Notes: generated by a model not told the origin, from the sequence alone. Numbered from the stretch's first letter, positions 17,684 through 28,602 are shown. The stretch: DNA of 64,000 nt from Acinetobacter nectaris CIP 110549 (GCF_000488215.1 NZ_KI530723.1:62001-126000); one strand, 5' to 3'. Numbers and translations: made by a program.

Positions 17684-19585
17684 ATGCGTTACCCAGCATG
17701 GAAATATTTACTAATCATTTTTGTTCTTGTGATTAGTACATTATACGCACTGCCAAGTTTGTACCCAGATGAACCTGCTGTTCAGATCTCGGGAGCCAAG
17801 GCTGGTACAACGATTGACCAGTCTATCTTACAAAAAGCAGAGCAAATTTTACAAAGCGAACAAATTGCAAGTCACAACAATAGCTTTACAAATAATGCTG
17901 CGTTACTACGCGTAAGTAACTCTAGCACACAATTAAAAGCTCAAGATGCTTTACGTCGCGGTCTTGGTGACAACTATGTTGTTGCATTAAACCTTGCACC
18001 AACTACACCACTATGGCTACAAAAAATTGGTGCTAAACCAATGAAGCTTGGCCTTGACTTACGTGGTGGTGTTCATTTTCTACTCGAAGTAGATATGGAC
18101 AAAGCAATTGCGCAACGCATGGAAACATCTACGACAGATTTACGTCGTCAGTTCCGTGATAATAATATTAAATTTAATAATATAAGTTTAAATAATAATA
18201 TTATTACTGTGCAGTTTGCAGACAACAATGATCGTGATAATGCGATGGGGTTCTTACGTCGTAATGGCAATGAGTTTTCTCAACAAGCACTTGCAACCGA
18301 TACAGGGCCAACTTTACGCCTAAACTATACAGATACACGACGTCAGGAAATTCAATCATACGCTGTTAACCAAAACTTAACGACACTTCGTAACCGTATT
18401 AACGAGTTAGGTGTTGCTGAGGCTGTTGTACAAACAGAAGGTAGTAACCGTATTGTTGTTGAATTACCGGGTGTACAAGATACTGCGGAAGCAAAACGTG
18501 TCCTTGGTCGTACAGCAAACTTAGAGTTCCGCTTAGTTGCAAACCAAAATGATCAATATATCGACCCTTATACAGGTAAATATAACGGACAACCTTTGCC
18601 TGCAGGTACTGAACTGTTTGCGTATCAATCACTTAATAGTGGTCGTCAAATCTTACTACAGCGTAACCGCATTTTAACGGGTGAACGTGTTCAGAATGCA
18701 TCTTCAGGTTTAAGCCAAGACTCTGGCGGTGCTGAAGTAAACATCACACTTGACAGTGCTGGTGGTAAACTGATGTCAGATGCGACACGTAGTGCTGTTG
18801 GCAAACGTATGGCTGTATTATTTATTGAAAATAAACAGCGTATTACCTACGTTACCGACCCACATACAGGCGCTCAAACAGAAGTCCGTACACCTTATAC
18901 AGAATCTGTAGTCATTAATGCAGCAACGATTCAGCAAATGCTCGGTTCACAGTTCCGTATTACTGGTTTAAGTTCACCTCAAGAGGCTGCTGAGCTATCG
19001 CTCATGTTACGTTCAGGTGCACTTGCTGCGCCAATGTACTTTGTTGAAGAGCGTGTAGTTGGCCCTAGTCTTGGTCAAGAAAACATCGACAAAGGTATTT
19101 TATCTACCGAAGTTGGCTTTATTCTTGTTGCACTATGGATGATTGTCTTCTTCCGCTTATTTGGTTTGATTGCAAACTTTGCATTGGTATTTAACCTCGC
19201 AATGATTCTAACCATTATGTCTTGGATTGGTGCATCTCTTACCCTACCCGGTATCGCAGGTATTGTTATTACCATTGGTATGGCAGTCGATGCAAACGTT
19301 CTAATTTGTGAGCGTATCCGAGAAGAAATGAAGTGGGGAGCATCGCCAAAACAAGCGATTGTTGCAGGTTATGATCGTGCCTATAACACCATTTTCGACT
19401 CGAATTTAACAACATTTATTGTTGCTTTCATTCTATTTGCAATTGGTTCAGGCCCTATTAAAGGATTTGCCGTCACACTTATGATTGGTATTATTTGTTC
19501 AATGTTTACAGCAATTACTGTAACTCGTGCAATTGTCCAACTTATTTATGGCAAGCGTCGTAACTTACAAAAGTTGAGTATCTAA
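17684..19585 (+). CDS. secD: Protein translocase subunit SecD
   Basis: A 633-residue inner membrane protein of the RND superfamily that uses the proton-motive force to help export through SecYEG. One N-terminal helix (about 7-25) precedes a large periplasmic domain including M-K-L-G-L-D-L-R-G-G-V-H-F and the P-T-P-L-W-L region. Five C-terminal helices include G-M-A-V-D-A-N-V-L-I-C-E-R-I-R-E-E. An asparagine-rich stretch around residues 165-185 coincides with a low-complexity AAT/TAA-rich DNA segment. It ends 10 bases before secF. Confidence 0.98.
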   Translation: MRYPAWKYLLIIFVLVISTLYALPSLYPDEPAVQISGAKAGTTIDQSILQKAEQILQSEQIASHNNSFTNNAALLRVSNSSTQLKAQDALRRGLGDNYVVALNLAPTTPLWLQKIGAKPMKLGLDLRGGVHFLLEVDMDKAIAQRMETSTTDLRRQFRDNNIKFNNISLNNNIITVQFADNNDRDNAMGFLRRNGNEFSQQALATDTGPTLRLNYTDTRRQEIQSYAVNQNLTTLRNRINELGVAEAVVQTEGSNRIVVELPGVQDTAEAKRVLGRTANLEFRLVANQNDQYIDPYTGKYNGQPLPAGTELFAYQSLNSGRQILLQRNRILTGERVQNASSGLSQDSGGAEVNITLDSAGGKLMSDATRSAVGKRMAVLFIENKQRITYVTDPHTGAQTEVRTPYTESVVINAATIQQMLGSQFRITGLSSPQEAAELSLMLRSGALAAPMYFVEERVVGPSLGQENIDKGILSTEVGFILVALWMIVFFRLFGLIANFALVFNLAMILTIMSWIGASLTLPGIAGIVITIGMAVDANVLICERIREEMKWGASPKQAIVAGYDRAYNTIFDSNLTTFIVAFILFAIGSGPIKGFAVTLMIGIICSMFTAITVTRAIVQLIYGKRRNLQKLSI

Positions 19586-19595
19586 GGAGATTAAT

Positions 19596-20564
19596 ATGAC
19601 CAAAGTAACTCAACCAGAGAAGCAATACGGCCGCCCAGATAACGAACGTATTATTCACTTTATGAAGATTGCTAAACCAGCAGCAATCATCTCTGTGCTT
19701 ATTACGCTTGCAAGTATCTTTTTCATTTGTACCAAAGGTTTAAACCTCGGTTTAGACTTTACAGGTGGTATTGCTGCAGAAGTAACGTATCAAAGGGGTG
19801 TCGATCAAGACCAAGTTGTTCAATCTCTTGAAACATCTGGTTTTAAACATAGTGTTGTACAAACATTAGGAAGCAATACCGATTTGCTCATCCGCATGCC
19901 TGTACAAGACATGAAAGTTGAAGATCTCAATGCAGCACTCACGAAAGCAGTACAAGTGCCAAATAATGTTGCAACATTACATAAAGTTGACTCTGTGGGT
20001 GGTCAAGTCGGAAATGAGCTTTATGTACGCTCTGCGGGTGCTGTAGCACTTGCACTGTTACTCATGCTTATTTATGTAACAATCCGATTTGAGTTTAAAA
20101 TTGCGATGGGTGCAATCTTATCGTTATTCCACGATATCATTGCAATCTTAGGTGTTTTTGCCTTAATGCAATGGCCTTTCGACCTCACAGTTTTAGCTGC
20201 TGTGCTTGCTGTAATCGGGTTCTCACTGAACGATAATATTGTGGTCTCTGACCGTATTCGTGAAAACTTCCGTAAAATTCGTGGTGCATCGCCACGCGAA
20301 GTCATTGATATTGCACTGACAGAAACTTTACGTCGTACCATACATACATCTATGACATTAACTTTAGTTGTCGTGTCTATGATGTTACTCGGTGGTGATG
20401 GCTTACATTGGTTCTCTGTTGCAATGTTTGTGGGTATTTTTGTTGGTACTTATTCATCTATTTATATTGGTACAGCATTTGCGCTTTGGAGAGGCTTAAA
20501 CCGCCAAGACTTCATTGTACAAGTCAAACCTGAATTTGATGAAGAACATCACAATATTCCATAA
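19596..20564 (+). CDS. secF: Protein translocase subunit SecF
   Basis: A 322-residue partner of SecD with six membrane helices. Family motifs visible are L-G-L-D-F-T-G-G near residue 50 and the helix with G-F-S-L-N-D-N-I-V-V-S-D-R-I-R-E-N-F near 210-225. An AGGAG site lies before the ATG. It is translated right behind secD and ends at a strong hairpin shared with the convergent phosphopantetheinyl transferase gene. Confidence 0.98.
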   Translation: MTKVTQPEKQYGRPDNERIIHFMKIAKPAAIISVLITLASIFFICTKGLNLGLDFTGGIAAEVTYQRGVDQDQVVQSLETSGFKHSVVQTLGSNTDLLIRMPVQDMKVEDLNAALTKAVQVPNNVATLHKVDSVGGQVGNELYVRSAGAVALALLLMLIYVTIRFEFKIAMGAILSLFHDIIAILGVFALMQWPFDLTVLAAVLAVIGFSLNDNIVVSDRIRENFRKIRGASPREVIDIALTETLRRTIHTSMTLTLVVVSMMLLGGDGLHWFSVAMFVGIFVGTYSSIYIGTAFALWRGLNRQDFIVQVKPEFDEEHHNIP

Positions 20565-20575
20565 TTCTTAATGAT

Positions 20576-20607
20576 AAAAAAACAGCACCATATGAGGTGC
20601 TGTTTTT
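20576..20607. terminator. Bidirectional terminator between secF and the PPTase gene
   Basis: Twelve-bp perfect inverted repeat (20578-20589 with 20596-20607), loop of six bases, with A-run on the left and T-run on the right. It can therefore serve both convergent transcripts, and its right arm touches the end of the PPTase gene. Confidence 0.88.
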
Positions 20608-21220
20608 ATTTAAAAAAAATTTCTGCATCCATACCTAAATCCTGATAAGCAATAGTCATCATAGAAGATTTCATGTCAAAGCATTGGTAACGAAATCGTC
20701 CGAGCTGTTCATGTCTTACGATACCCATGTTAGTTTTATCATCGATATTTGTATTTAACGTTTTTAGACTGAGTCGAATACCTAAACCATGTGCTTTAAG
20801 CACAGCTTCTTTAATCGTCCAAATTTTTAACCAAATTTTTTTACTTTTCCCCATTTCTTCCCATTTTCGTACTTCTTCTATATGGAAATATCTTTTAGCT
20901 AAAGCATCCATGTGAATACTTCTTGAAAAGTCTTCTATATCAACACCGACGTGAACATTCTGCTTGTTATATACCAATGCATAGAAAGATTGACTATGTG
21001 ATTGGTTAAAGCATAAATGAGGATAATCAATCGCATAGGGTTTACCATACCGATCTTCTGTAATATTTATTGGCTTATCTGTGTGTAAAAATTCTTTTAA
21101 ATAAAAATTACGTTGATTTTGAATATTTTTCTTTTCTATTTTAGTCAGTACTTTTTTATTTGTGGAACTCTCTGTATTCAACAGTTTTTCTAAGCAAAGA
21201 TAGTGAACAAATATTTTCAT
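20606..21220 (-). CDS. 4'-phosphopantetheinyl transferase (Sfp/HetI-type)
   Basis: A 204-residue enzyme that moves the phosphopantetheine arm of CoA to a serine of carrier proteins. G-V-D-I-E (about residues 92-96) binds Mg/CoA, and W-T-I-K-E-A-V-L-K (about 134-142) is the second signature; F-N-Q-S-H-S precedes them. The frame continues upstream to 21295, but that stretch contains the terminator hairpin at 21251-21282. The ATG at 21220 is therefore the likely start, though its ribosome site is weak. No siderophore, NRPS or PKS cluster lies nearby. It probably serves carrier proteins encoded elsewhere and perhaps AcpP as well. Confidence 0.9.
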   Translation of the reverse strand: MKIFVHYLCLEKLLNTESSTNKKVLTKIEKKNIQNQRNFYLKEFLHTDKPINITEDRYGKPYAIDYPHLCFNQSHSQSFYALVYNKQNVHVGVDIEDFSRSIHMDALAKRYFHIEEVRKWEEMGKSKKIWLKIWTIKEAVLKAHGLGIRLSLKTLNTNIDDKTNMGIVRHEQLGRFRYQCFDMKSSMMTIAYQDLGMDAEIFFK

Positions 21221-21250
21221 AGATATATTTCTAAGCAAGTGGTTTACATG

Positions 21251-21282
21251 AAAAAGCCAAGCATCAAGATGCTTGGCTTTTT
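21251..21282. terminator. Terminator after der
   Basis: Fourteen-bp perfect stem (21251-21264 with 21269-21282), loop CAAG, T-runs on both strands. It lies 16 bases downstream of the der stop and ends the long ndk/rlmN-to-der block. Confidence 0.92.
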
Positions 21283-21297
21283 TATATTTAAGCAATA

Positions 21298-22707
21298 TTA
21301 GCGCTTATACTTTTTCTCAGCTTTCTTGAATTTTTGCACATAACGACGGCGACGTGCAGCAGTACGCTCATCTAATTGTGACTTACGACCTTCAAATGGA
21401 TTCTCTGAAGTCTTAAATTCAATTCTCACTGGTGTTCCTTCAAGCTTATAGACTTTACGGAAAATATTTTCTAAATAACGACGGTAATCAGCAGGTGTTT
21501 TATCTACTTTATTACCATGAATCACAATCGTTGGTGGGTTTTGTCCACCCATATGCGCATAACGCATTTTAATACGACGACCTTGAATTTGTGGTGGCTG
21601 ATGCTGATCTGTTGCATCATTCAAAATTTGAGTTAATTTTGATGGTGATACTTTTAAGTTTGCTGACTCATATGCACGATGGATCGATGGGTAAAGTTCC
21701 CCGACACCTGTGCCATGTAAAGCAGAAATAAGATGAATCTTCGCCCATGGAATAAAGTCAAAACGTCTTTCTACATCTAACTTCACTTGCTTACGATCAT
21801 ATTCGGACATATTGTCCCATTTATTAATCGCAATTACTAAAGCTCGACCTGCTTGTAAAGCATAGCCAATTAGATGTAAATCTTGCTCAACAATACCTTC
21901 ACGCGCATCAATCACAGCAACAATGACATGTGCATCTTTAATCGCTTGTAAAGTTTTAACAATTGAGAACTTCTCAATCGTTTCATCTACCTTACCTTTA
22001 CGTCGCACACCCGCTGTATCAATCAGTGTGTATTTACGTTCGTTACGCTCGTAAGGAATATAAACAGAGTCTCGTGTTGTACCCGGCATATCATAAACGA
22101 CAACACGCTCTTCACCCAAAAGACGATTCACAAGTGTTGATTTACCAACATTTGGACGACCGATGACAGCAAGACGTAAACCTGTAAGTTTATCTAATGT
22201 CTCTGGATTCTCATCTTCTGGCACATCAATTAAGATGTCTTCAAGCATTTGCGCAACGCCACGACCATGACTTGCTGCAACATGCATTGGCTCGCCGAGG
22301 CCAAGTTTATAAAACTCCACAACAGCAGCTTCAGCATGAACACCATCAACTTTATTGGCAACTAAGAAAACTTTTTTTCCAAGAGCACGTAAATCTCTTG
22401 CAATCTGTTCATCTGAAGCCAATAAACCCGCACGCGCATCTACGACAAAAACAATCATATCAGCTTCATGGATTGCAGTTTTAGACTGCTCAGCCATATA
22501 GCTATCTATGCCTTGTTCACTTTCACCAATACCACCAGTATCCACCACAATAAATGATTTATTTTGATACACAGCATCACCATATTTACGGTCACGTGTT
22601 AGACCAGCAAAGTCAGCAACAAGTGCATCACGGCTTTTAGTGATTTGGTTAAATAATGTCGATTTTCCGACATTTGGACGCCCAATGAGCGCAATTACGG
22701 GTTTCAT
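21298..22707 (-). CDS. der: Ribosome assembly GTPase Der (EngA)
   Basis: A 469-residue protein with two consecutive GTPase domains. The P-loops are both [10 protein letters not shown], near residues 8-17 and about 182-191. Each has D-T-G-G / D-T-A-G and N-K-V-D / N-K-W-D motifs, followed by a C-terminal KH-like domain and a basic tail. It acts in 50S subunit maturation. It is the last gene of the conserved block, 3 bases after bamB. Confidence 0.98.
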   Translation of the reverse strand: MKPVIALIGRPNVGKSTLFNQITKSRDALVADFAGLTRDRKYGDAVYQNKSFIVVDTGGIGESEQGIDSYMAEQSKTAIHEADMIVFVVDARAGLLASDEQIARDLRALGKKVFLVANKVDGVHAEAAVVEFYKLGLGEPMHVAASHGRGVAQMLEDILIDVPEDENPETLDKLTGLRLAVIGRPNVGKSTLVNRLLGEERVVVYDMPGTTRDSVYIPYERNERKYTLIDTAGVRRKGKVDETIEKFSIVKTLQAIKDAHVIVAVIDAREGIVEQDLHLIGYALQAGRALVIAINKWDNMSEYDRKQVKLDVERRFDFIPWAKIHLISALHGTGVGELYPSIHRAYESANLKVSPSKLTQILNDATDQHQPPQIQGRRIKMRYAHMGGQNPPTIVIHGNKVDKTPADYRRYLENIFRKVYKLEGTPVRIEFKTSENPFEGRKSQLDERTAARRRRYVQKFKKAEKKYKR

Positions 22708-22710
22708 AAA

Positions 22711-23865
22711 TTAACGATTCTGCCAAACGCTTAACGCGCCTTTTTGAGTTGAAACATAGAGTTGGTTATCAACAACACGTAATGAAGTTACATCACCTTT
22801 TGTCATTGAACGACCAATAATTTTACCAGTACTCGGATCAAGTAAGCTTAATGCACCGTCAAAATCACCAACGACAAGATCTGAGCCAAGTAATACAGGA
22901 TTACTTAAGTTACGGTGTAGAAGTTGATCATTTTCCCACAACTTCTCCCCTGTCAACAAGCCATAAGCAATAATTTTACCATCCATTGTCGTAATATACA
23001 CAGCATCTTGTGTCACTTCTGGACGTTTATTGCTACTTGCGTTATCACTCCAAACAACTTGTTGCTGCTGTAGATCTGTCACAGTGACTTGTCCTTGATA
23101 ACTTGTTGTTACCATGAACTGTCCCATCATCACAGGATCACCATCAATATCATTAAGACGTTGAACATCAGTTGAACCTTCAGCAACCGCAACACGGCGC
23201 TGTAGTCGTGGCATACCACTCACGACATCTATGCCATAAACATAAGCGTTTGCTGTGCCAATAAGCACTGTATTTGGATCTAATTGTGTTGGTGCAGCTT
23301 GACCACGTAAGCTAAGAGCTACAGTTGGTAAACGGTATGTCCACAGCTGTTGCCCCGAACTTACGTCATGTGCATACACATTACCATCATTGGTGACAGT
23401 GATTACTCGACCTTGCTGAATATAAGATGGTGTAATAATTGGGCCAGACAATTGACTTGTCCATTTTACTGCACCTGTCGCTTCATCTAATCCGAACAGT
23501 TGACCCTTTTGATTACCCACAATAACCATGCCATTGCCTGCAACTGCGCCTGCACTCAATGTTTCATGCTTAGAAATGCGTGTTGCCCAAAGACGTTTAT
23601 TGCCCTGAAAAGCTTCAACCGTATCTTTTTTAGGATCAATAAAAAATAACGTGCCATTATCTACCGCAATTTGTAGACGTAATGGATCATTTTTATTGGT
23701 TGCAGAAACATGCTCAGAAAAAACTTGTTGTAGGGTTTTAGCTTGAACAAGTTTTGGTAATGGATTTGGTTTAATTTTTTCAACTTTTGGCTTATTACTT
23801 GAGCAGCCCACTAAAGCAGCAGCAACAAGAGTCAACACAAAAGGTATTTTAAATCTTTTATTCAT
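22711..23865 (-). CDS. bamB: Outer membrane assembly lipoprotein BamB
   Basis: A 384-residue lipoprotein with signal peptide and lipobox L-V-G-C (lipidated Cys21). The rest is a PQQ-type eight-bladed beta-propeller with repeats such as G-Q-L-F-G-L-D-E-A-T-G-A-V-K-W and G-K-I-I-A-Y-G-L-L-T-G-E-K-L-W. It belongs to the BAM complex that inserts beta-barrel proteins in the outer membrane. It abuts yfgM upstream and der downstream, the standard order. Confidence 0.97.
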   Translation of the reverse strand: MNKRFKIPFVLTLVAAALVGCSSNKPKVEKIKPNPLPKLVQAKTLQQVFSEHVSATNKNDPLRLQIAVDNGTLFFIDPKKDTVEAFQGNKRLWATRISKHETLSAGAVAGNGMVIVGNQKGQLFGLDEATGAVKWTSQLSGPIITPSYIQQGRVITVTNDGNVYAHDVSSGQQLWTYRLPTVALSLRGQAAPTQLDPNTVLIGTANAYVYGIDVVSGMPRLQRRVAVAEGSTDVQRLNDIDGDPVMMGQFMVTTSYQGQVTVTDLQQQQVVWSDNASSNKRPEVTQDAVYITTMDGKIIAYGLLTGEKLWENDQLLHRNLSNPVLLGSDLVVGDFDGALSLLDPSTGKIIGRSMTKGDVTSLRVVDNQLYVSTQKGALSVWQNR

Positions 23866-24573
23866 TTAAGAGTCATCCGCTTGTGTTTTCAAAATTGGAC
23901 TTTCAATGTCTGGATCATTTACCAAAATACCAACACTTTCAAGTTTGGTTCGTAAAATTTGTGGTTGCTGCTTATGCTCAACAGCCTCTTTCCATGCATT
24001 TTGATAAGCTGTACGTGCATTCGTAACATCATTTTTATACACAAAAATGTCACCACGTGCTTCATCTACTGTTGCTTTAAATGAAGGTAACTTAATTAAA
24101 TCAAGTGTTTTCACTGCTTCATCATATTTCTTTTCAGCAATTTGTACATATGCAAGATGTAAATTCACCAGTGCAATTAAGCCCTCATCACTGACTTTAG
24201 ACCCTTGCACTTTCATTAAAGCACGCTCTGCCGAAGCATAATCACCACGATCGGAATATGCTTTTGCAACCACCAACTCTGCTTGTATTGCTTGTGCTGT
24301 ATCTGTGCCATTACTTACAATAGCATCTGCTGATGTGACTAAACCAATCATCGCATTTTTATCAGACATAGAAGCTGACTGTGCTTGATCCATCAATTGC
24401 TGCACACGAGCAGTTTCATTTTGCCCTGTTACAAGCTGCTTCTTTTGCCAATAGTTCCAACCAAAAAAAGCAATTAACGCAATGAGTACACCACTAACAA
24501 TTGCCGAGCCATACTTCTTTGTCAGTGATTTTAAATTGTCGAGTTGCTCTTCTTCTGTTAGTGCACTACTCAT
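23866..24573 (-). CDS. yfgM: YfgM-like tetratricopeptide ancillary translocon protein
   Basis: A 235-residue protein with a short cytoplasmic N-terminus, one membrane helix (about 22-40, ending F-G-W-N-Y-W) and a periplasmic TPR-like domain. In E. coli YfgM joins PpiD at the SecYEG translocon and links to periplasmic chaperones. The stop directly abuts the bamB start. Identification rests on topology, size and the hisS-yfgM-bamB-der context. Confidence 0.93.
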   Translation of the reverse strand: MSSALTEEEQLDNLKSLTKKYGSAIVSGVLIALIAFFGWNYWQKKQLVTGQNETARVQQLMDQAQSASMSDKNAMIGLVTSADAIVSNGTDTAQAIQAELVVAKAYSDRGDYASAERALMKVQGSKVSDEGLIALVNLHLAYVQIAEKKYDEAVKTLDLIKLPSFKATVDEARGDIFVYKNDVTNARTAYQNAWKEAVEHKQQPQILRTKLESVGILVNDPDIESPILKTQADDS

Positions 24574-24603
24574 CTGACGATCCCTTTTGCTAAATTAGAT
24601 AAA

Positions 24604-25893
24604 TTAAGAAAACTGTTGCAATAAAAATGAAGTGATTTCTGAAATGGCAACTTCAGTTTGCTCTGCATTTGCAAGCGTTTTAAAACCAACTTGCTGTGCT
24701 TCATATTCACGCTCACCAAGAATCATTGCAAATGTCGCACCAGATTGGTCTGCTTTCTTCATTTGACTCTTCATACTGCCTTGTGAGCCGACTTTTAGTC
24801 GAATTTTAGAATCTGCACTTTCAAGTTCATTTCTTATTTTTTCTGCTAAAACAAGTGCTTTACCTTGATAGCTTGGATCTGCAACTAAAAAGACCTCACA
24901 GTCACAAATAGGCTGTGCTTCTTCAACTTGTTCTAATAATAAAAGTAAACGCTCCATACCCATTGCAAAACCAACAGCAGGGACAGACTGATTTGCTTTA
25001 CCTTTTAACTGGCCAACCAAACCATCGTAACGACCACCTGCACATACCGTTCCTTGTGAACCCAATGCCGTAGTTGTCCACTCAAATACTGTTTTGTTGT
25101 AATAGTCTAAGCCACGTACAAGCTTTTGATTCACTACAAAAGCAATACCTGCATCTGTAAGATACTGTTTTAGTTGCTCAAAATGCGCCATGCTTTCTTC
25201 TTGCATGAAGTCATGCAATTTTGGTGCATTTTCTAGAATCTTCTGCGTTTTTTCATCTTTAGAATCTAAAATACGTAAAGGATTTGTTGTCAAACGGCGC
25301 TGAGAATCCTCATCAAGATCATTCTTATGTTCTGTTAAAAACTCAACTAAAGCATTACGGTAAGCTGTACGCTCATCCATTTCACCCAATGTATTTAGCT
25401 CAAGCTGAACCTTGTCTAAAACACCCATTTGTTTCCACAAGCGTGCTGTCATTAGAATAAGTTCTGCTTCGATATCTGGTGTTGCTACACCAAATGTTTC
25501 TACACCAAACTGATGAAATTGACGATAGCGTCCTTTTTGAGGCTTTTCATAACGAAACATTGGGCCTACATACCATACACGAGGCGTTGCCCCACGCAAT
25601 AAGTTATGCTCGAGCATGGCACGAACACAGCCTGCTGTACCTTCTGGACGTAATGTTAAAGACTCTGGCGGATTACCTTTATCTAAAAAGGTATACATCT
25701 CTTTTTCAACAATATCTGTTGCATCACCAATTGCACGTTTAAATAATCCTGTTTGCTCAACGATTGGCAAACGAATTTGCTGGTAGCCGTATGCATCCAT
25801 TAATGATGCTAAGTGATGCTCCAAACGTCGCCATGCAGGCGTTTGTGTTGGAAGAATATCGTTAAAACCTTTAATTGCAACAATTGAACTCAT
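24604..25893 (-). CDS. hisS: Histidine-tRNA ligase
   Basis: A 429-residue class II synthetase. The N-terminus I-K-G-F-N-D-I-L-P, motif 2 ([19 protein letters not shown]) and the histidine-A motif L-V-R-G-L-D-Y-Y are all visible, followed by the anticodon-binding domain. Its start overlaps the ispG stop by four bases, so translation is coupled. Confidence 0.98.
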   Translation of the reverse strand: MSSIVAIKGFNDILPTQTPAWRRLEHHLASLMDAYGYQQIRLPIVEQTGLFKRAIGDATDIVEKEMYTFLDKGNPPESLTLRPEGTAGCVRAMLEHNLLRGATPRVWYVGPMFRYEKPQKGRYRQFHQFGVETFGVATPDIEAELILMTARLWKQMGVLDKVQLELNTLGEMDERTAYRNALVEFLTEHKNDLDEDSQRRLTTNPLRILDSKDEKTQKILENAPKLHDFMQEESMAHFEQLKQYLTDAGIAFVVNQKLVRGLDYYNKTVFEWTTTALGSQGTVCAGGRYDGLVGQLKGKANQSVPAVGFAMGMERLLLLLEQVEEAQPICDCEVFLVADPSYQGKALVLAEKIRNELESADSKIRLKVGSQGSMKSQMKKADQSGATFAMILGEREYEAQQVGFKTLANAEQTEVAISEITSFLLQQFS

Positions 25894-27008
25894 GATGATG
25901 AACTACGAATAATTTCTTTTGACTTTGCTTTTTCAAGCTCTTTGACACGCTGACGAACCATCGTTTCGATTTCGTCAACCAATTGATCGGTATCGATAAG
26001 ATGACTTTTATCGCCATTACGATAAACAAGCGAACGCGGGCTTGCACCAACCACCCCAATATCTGCTTCTTTTGCTTCACCTGGGCCATTTACTTTACAG
26101 CCAATCACAGATACATCCATTGGTGTACGGATATCTTCTAAACGCTCTTCAAGAGATTGCATTACTTTAATCACGTTAAACTCTTGGCGTGAGCAACTTG
26201 GGCAAGCAATAAAGTTAATCCCGTTTGAGCGCAAAGTAAGGGATTTAAGAATATCAAAACCAATTTTGATTTCTTCTTCAGGCTCTGCCGCTAAAGAAAT
26301 ACGCATGGTATCGCCAATACCATCGAGTAATAACCCACCCAGTGCGATTGCAGATTTAACAGTACCTGTACGGTAAATACCTGCTTCAGTCACACCCAAA
26401 TGTAATGGGTTATCAATTTGCTTCGAAAGTAAACGATAAGCATCAAGTGTTAAAAATACATTAGATGCTTTTACACTCACTTTAAACTCATGGAAATTTA
26501 GACGATCTAAAATATCAATATGACGTAAAGCAGATTCAAGTAAGGCTTCACCTGTCGGCTCACCATATTTTTTTTGTAAATCTTTTTCGAGTGAACCTGC
26601 ATTCACACCAATACGCATAGAAATATCGTTGTGCTTAGCTGCTGCAACCACTTCTCGAATTTTTTGTTCAGAACCGATGTTACCCGGATTAATTCTTAAA
26701 CAATCCACACCATAATCGGCAACAGCAAGTGCAATCTTATAATCGAAATGAATGTCAGCAACCAAAGGGACATCTACTTGCTTTCTAATTTCGGCAAAAG
26801 CACGAGCAGCATCCATAGAAGGTACAGATACACGCATAATGTCTGCGCCTGCTTGTACACAACGTTGAATTTGTGCAACAGTTGCATCAACATCACATGT
26901 CTCTGTATTGGTCATACTTTGGACACTAATTGGTGCATCACCACCAACATAGACAGAACCAACACGAATTTTTCGTGTTGGACGACGCTTAATCGGGTTT
27001 ACTATCAT
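25890..27008 (-). CDS. ispG: 4-hydroxy-3-methylbut-2-en-1-yl diphosphate synthase
   Basis: A 372-residue [4Fe-4S] enzyme of the MEP isoprenoid pathway that reduces MEcPP to HMBPP. The N-terminal TIM-barrel half has S-V-Q-S-M-T-N-T. The iron-sulfur cysteines are in C-P-S-C-S-R-Q-E-F and in the later G-C-K-V-N-G-P-G-E. It lies between rodZ and hisS, as in most gammaproteobacteria, and ends within the first codons of hisS. Confidence 0.98.
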   Translation of the reverse strand: MIVNPIKRRPTRKIRVGSVYVGGDAPISVQSMTNTETCDVDATVAQIQRCVQAGADIMRVSVPSMDAARAFAEIRKQVDVPLVADIHFDYKIALAVADYGVDCLRINPGNIGSEQKIREVVAAAKHNDISMRIGVNAGSLEKDLQKKYGEPTGEALLESALRHIDILDRLNFHEFKVSVKASNVFLTLDAYRLLSKQIDNPLHLGVTEAGIYRTGTVKSAIALGGLLLDGIGDTMRISLAAEPEEEIKIGFDILKSLTLRSNGINFIACPSCSRQEFNVIKVMQSLEERLEDIRTPMDVSVIGCKVNGPGEAKEADIGVVGASPRSLVYRNGDKSHLIDTDQLVDEIETMVRQRVKELEKAKSKEIIRSSSS

Positions 27009-27031
27009 TATTACTGCTCAACTTTGTCTTT

Positions 27032-27817
27032 TTAACGTGATAAACGGAAATCAGCTTTGCCGTTTACTGTATATGGAGACAATGAAATAGACTCACCATT
27101 TAACTTTAATGACACAGCGCCAGCATCGTTTAAACGAATTTGAAAAGGTGTTTGACCATTAAGTGTTAAATTTTCAGCCTGACGACCCGTTGCCAAAACT
27201 TTACCTGTTGAATCAACAATATTCAGTGATGTTGGACGAGAGATATGAAGCTCAAGTTTATCACCAGATACAGGTTGACTTTGATCTACAGAAAGTACTT
27301 GTACATTTGATTGTGCATTTGCAGGTTGTGCTTGTTTTTTCTTAGACATCCAACTTTGAATACCTGCAACAACTAGCCATATGACCAAAAGCGCAACTAC
27401 AATAATCATAATTCGCTTCAGCCATTTACGACTTTTTTCACGACTTGAGCCCGAAAGTTTTCCCATTATTTTAATTGGAGAATCTTTTAAGCCATGATTT
27501 GCCTGCATACCCGTATCATTCTGATAGATTTCATCAAATCTTTGAATAATTGTAGAAGCATCTACATCTAAATGCTTGGCATAGCTCCGATAATATCCCT
27601 TAATAAAAGCCGCTTCTGGCAACGATTTATAATCATCTTTTTCTAAAGCTTCAATGGTACGCAGTGGAATATTGAGTGCCTCAGCAACAGTTGATAAATC
27701 ATATTTTTTATTTAGGCGAACATGGCGTAAATACTCACCAGGACGTTGAACATTACCTAATGTATTCGGAGTCGATTGCTTACCCGCCGTTTGTTGTGAA
27801 TTTGGATTTACTTCCAT
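27032..27817 (-). CDS. rodZ: RodZ-like HTH protein with DUF4115 domain
   Basis: A 261-residue protein. The N-terminal helix-turn-helix (about residues 25-95) begins with G-E-Y-L-R-H-V-R-L. One membrane helix follows near 135-155, then a periplasmic DUF4115 beta domain with R-L-N-D-A-G-A-V-S-L-K-L-N-G. RodZ connects MreB to the cell-wall elongation machinery. It overlaps the end of pilF by 10 bases and precedes ispG, the usual order. Confidence 0.93.
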   Translation of the reverse strand: MEVNPNSQQTAGKQSTPNTLGNVQRPGEYLRHVRLNKKYDLSTVAEALNIPLRTIEALEKDDYKSLPEAAFIKGYYRSYAKHLDVDASTIIQRFDEIYQNDTGMQANHGLKDSPIKIMGKLSGSSREKSRKWLKRIMIIVVALLVIWLVVAGIQSWMSKKKQAQPANAQSNVQVLSVDQSQPVSGDKLELHISRPTSLNIVDSTGKVLATGRQAENLTLNGQTPFQIRLNDAGAVSLKLNGESISLSPYTVNGKADFRLSR

Positions 27818-28602
27818 ACCGCCTCAGTACTGTACTGTAATTGCAAATAACGCTGATATTCTTGGCTATCTGGATATAGCGCGCGTAACTGATTAACCAA
27901 GACCTGCATACTCATATTATCACCATTCGCACGCGCAATGCGAATCCCAACCCAAAGTGCTTGAGCACTTTGGTTTTTACTGCCAACAACACGTACATAC
28001 CCCTCATAAAATTGAGCTGCTGCATTATATTGTTGACGTTGGTACGAAATTTCTGCCAACTCTATCATCGAAACAGATGAATCCTGATCAACACGCAAAG
28101 CGTTTAAAAATGCCTGTTCTGCATTTGTTGTATTTCCTAGGCGCAAATATGTTTGACCTAGATTTTCTAAAGCCATTGCACGTTGATCATAACCTAATGT
28201 AGAGCCAGCAATTTGTAGCTGTTTTTCTGCATCATTATAACGTCCAATCTGATATAGATAACGTCCATAGTTATTTCTGACTTGGGCATCTGCAGAGTTT
28301 AGTGAAATCGCTCGTTTAAAGTAACGATCCGCTTTCACTAAATTATTTGGGCTACCTTCTTGTTGTAATAACACACCCATCATCATATTTGCAGTTGCAT
28401 CACGGTCATCTTTTTGTAATGCTTCGTCAAGAGAGCGCTTCGCAGCGTCTAAATCTCCAGAGCGAATGTATTCTGCCGCAATTTGTGTTCTTACCTCAGC
28501 AGACTTCTTTGGGTTCTGCTTTAACGCTTGAGTTGTTTCGCACCCTTGTAGTGCTAAACTCAATATTAAACCTACAACTGCATATGATGCTATTTTTTTC
28601 AC
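27808..28602 (-). CDS. pilF: Type IV pilus biogenesis/stability lipoprotein PilF (PilW)
   Basis: A 264-residue lipoprotein: signal peptide with L-Q-G-C lipobox (Cys21), then about six TPR units such as A-E-Y-I-R-S-G-D-L-D-A-A-K-R-S-L and the segment around L-G-Q-T-Y-L-R-L-G-N. PilF/PilW is the pilotin needed for assembly of the PilQ secretin ring, and so for twitching and natural transformation. It lies 20 bases after rlmN. Confidence 0.95.
   Translation of the reverse strand: MKKIASYAVVGLILSLALQGCETTQALKQNPKKSAEVRTQIAAEYIRSGDLDAAKRSLDEALQKDDRDATANMMMGVLLQQEGSPNNLVKADRYFKRAISLNSADAQVRNNYGRYLYQIGRYNDAEKQLQIAGSTLGYDQRAMALENLGQTYLRLGNTTNAEQAFLNALRVDQDSSVSMIELAEISYQRQQYNAAAQFYEGYVRVVGSKNQSAQALWVGIRIARANGDNMSMQVLVNQLRALYPDSQEYQRYLQLQYSTEAVWK

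Noticed and set aside
18160..18210. AAT/TAA-rich, palindrome-like stretch inside secD as a possible repeat or slippage site
   Set aside because: It stays in frame, encodes an Asn-rich surface segment of SecD and has no regular repeat unit.
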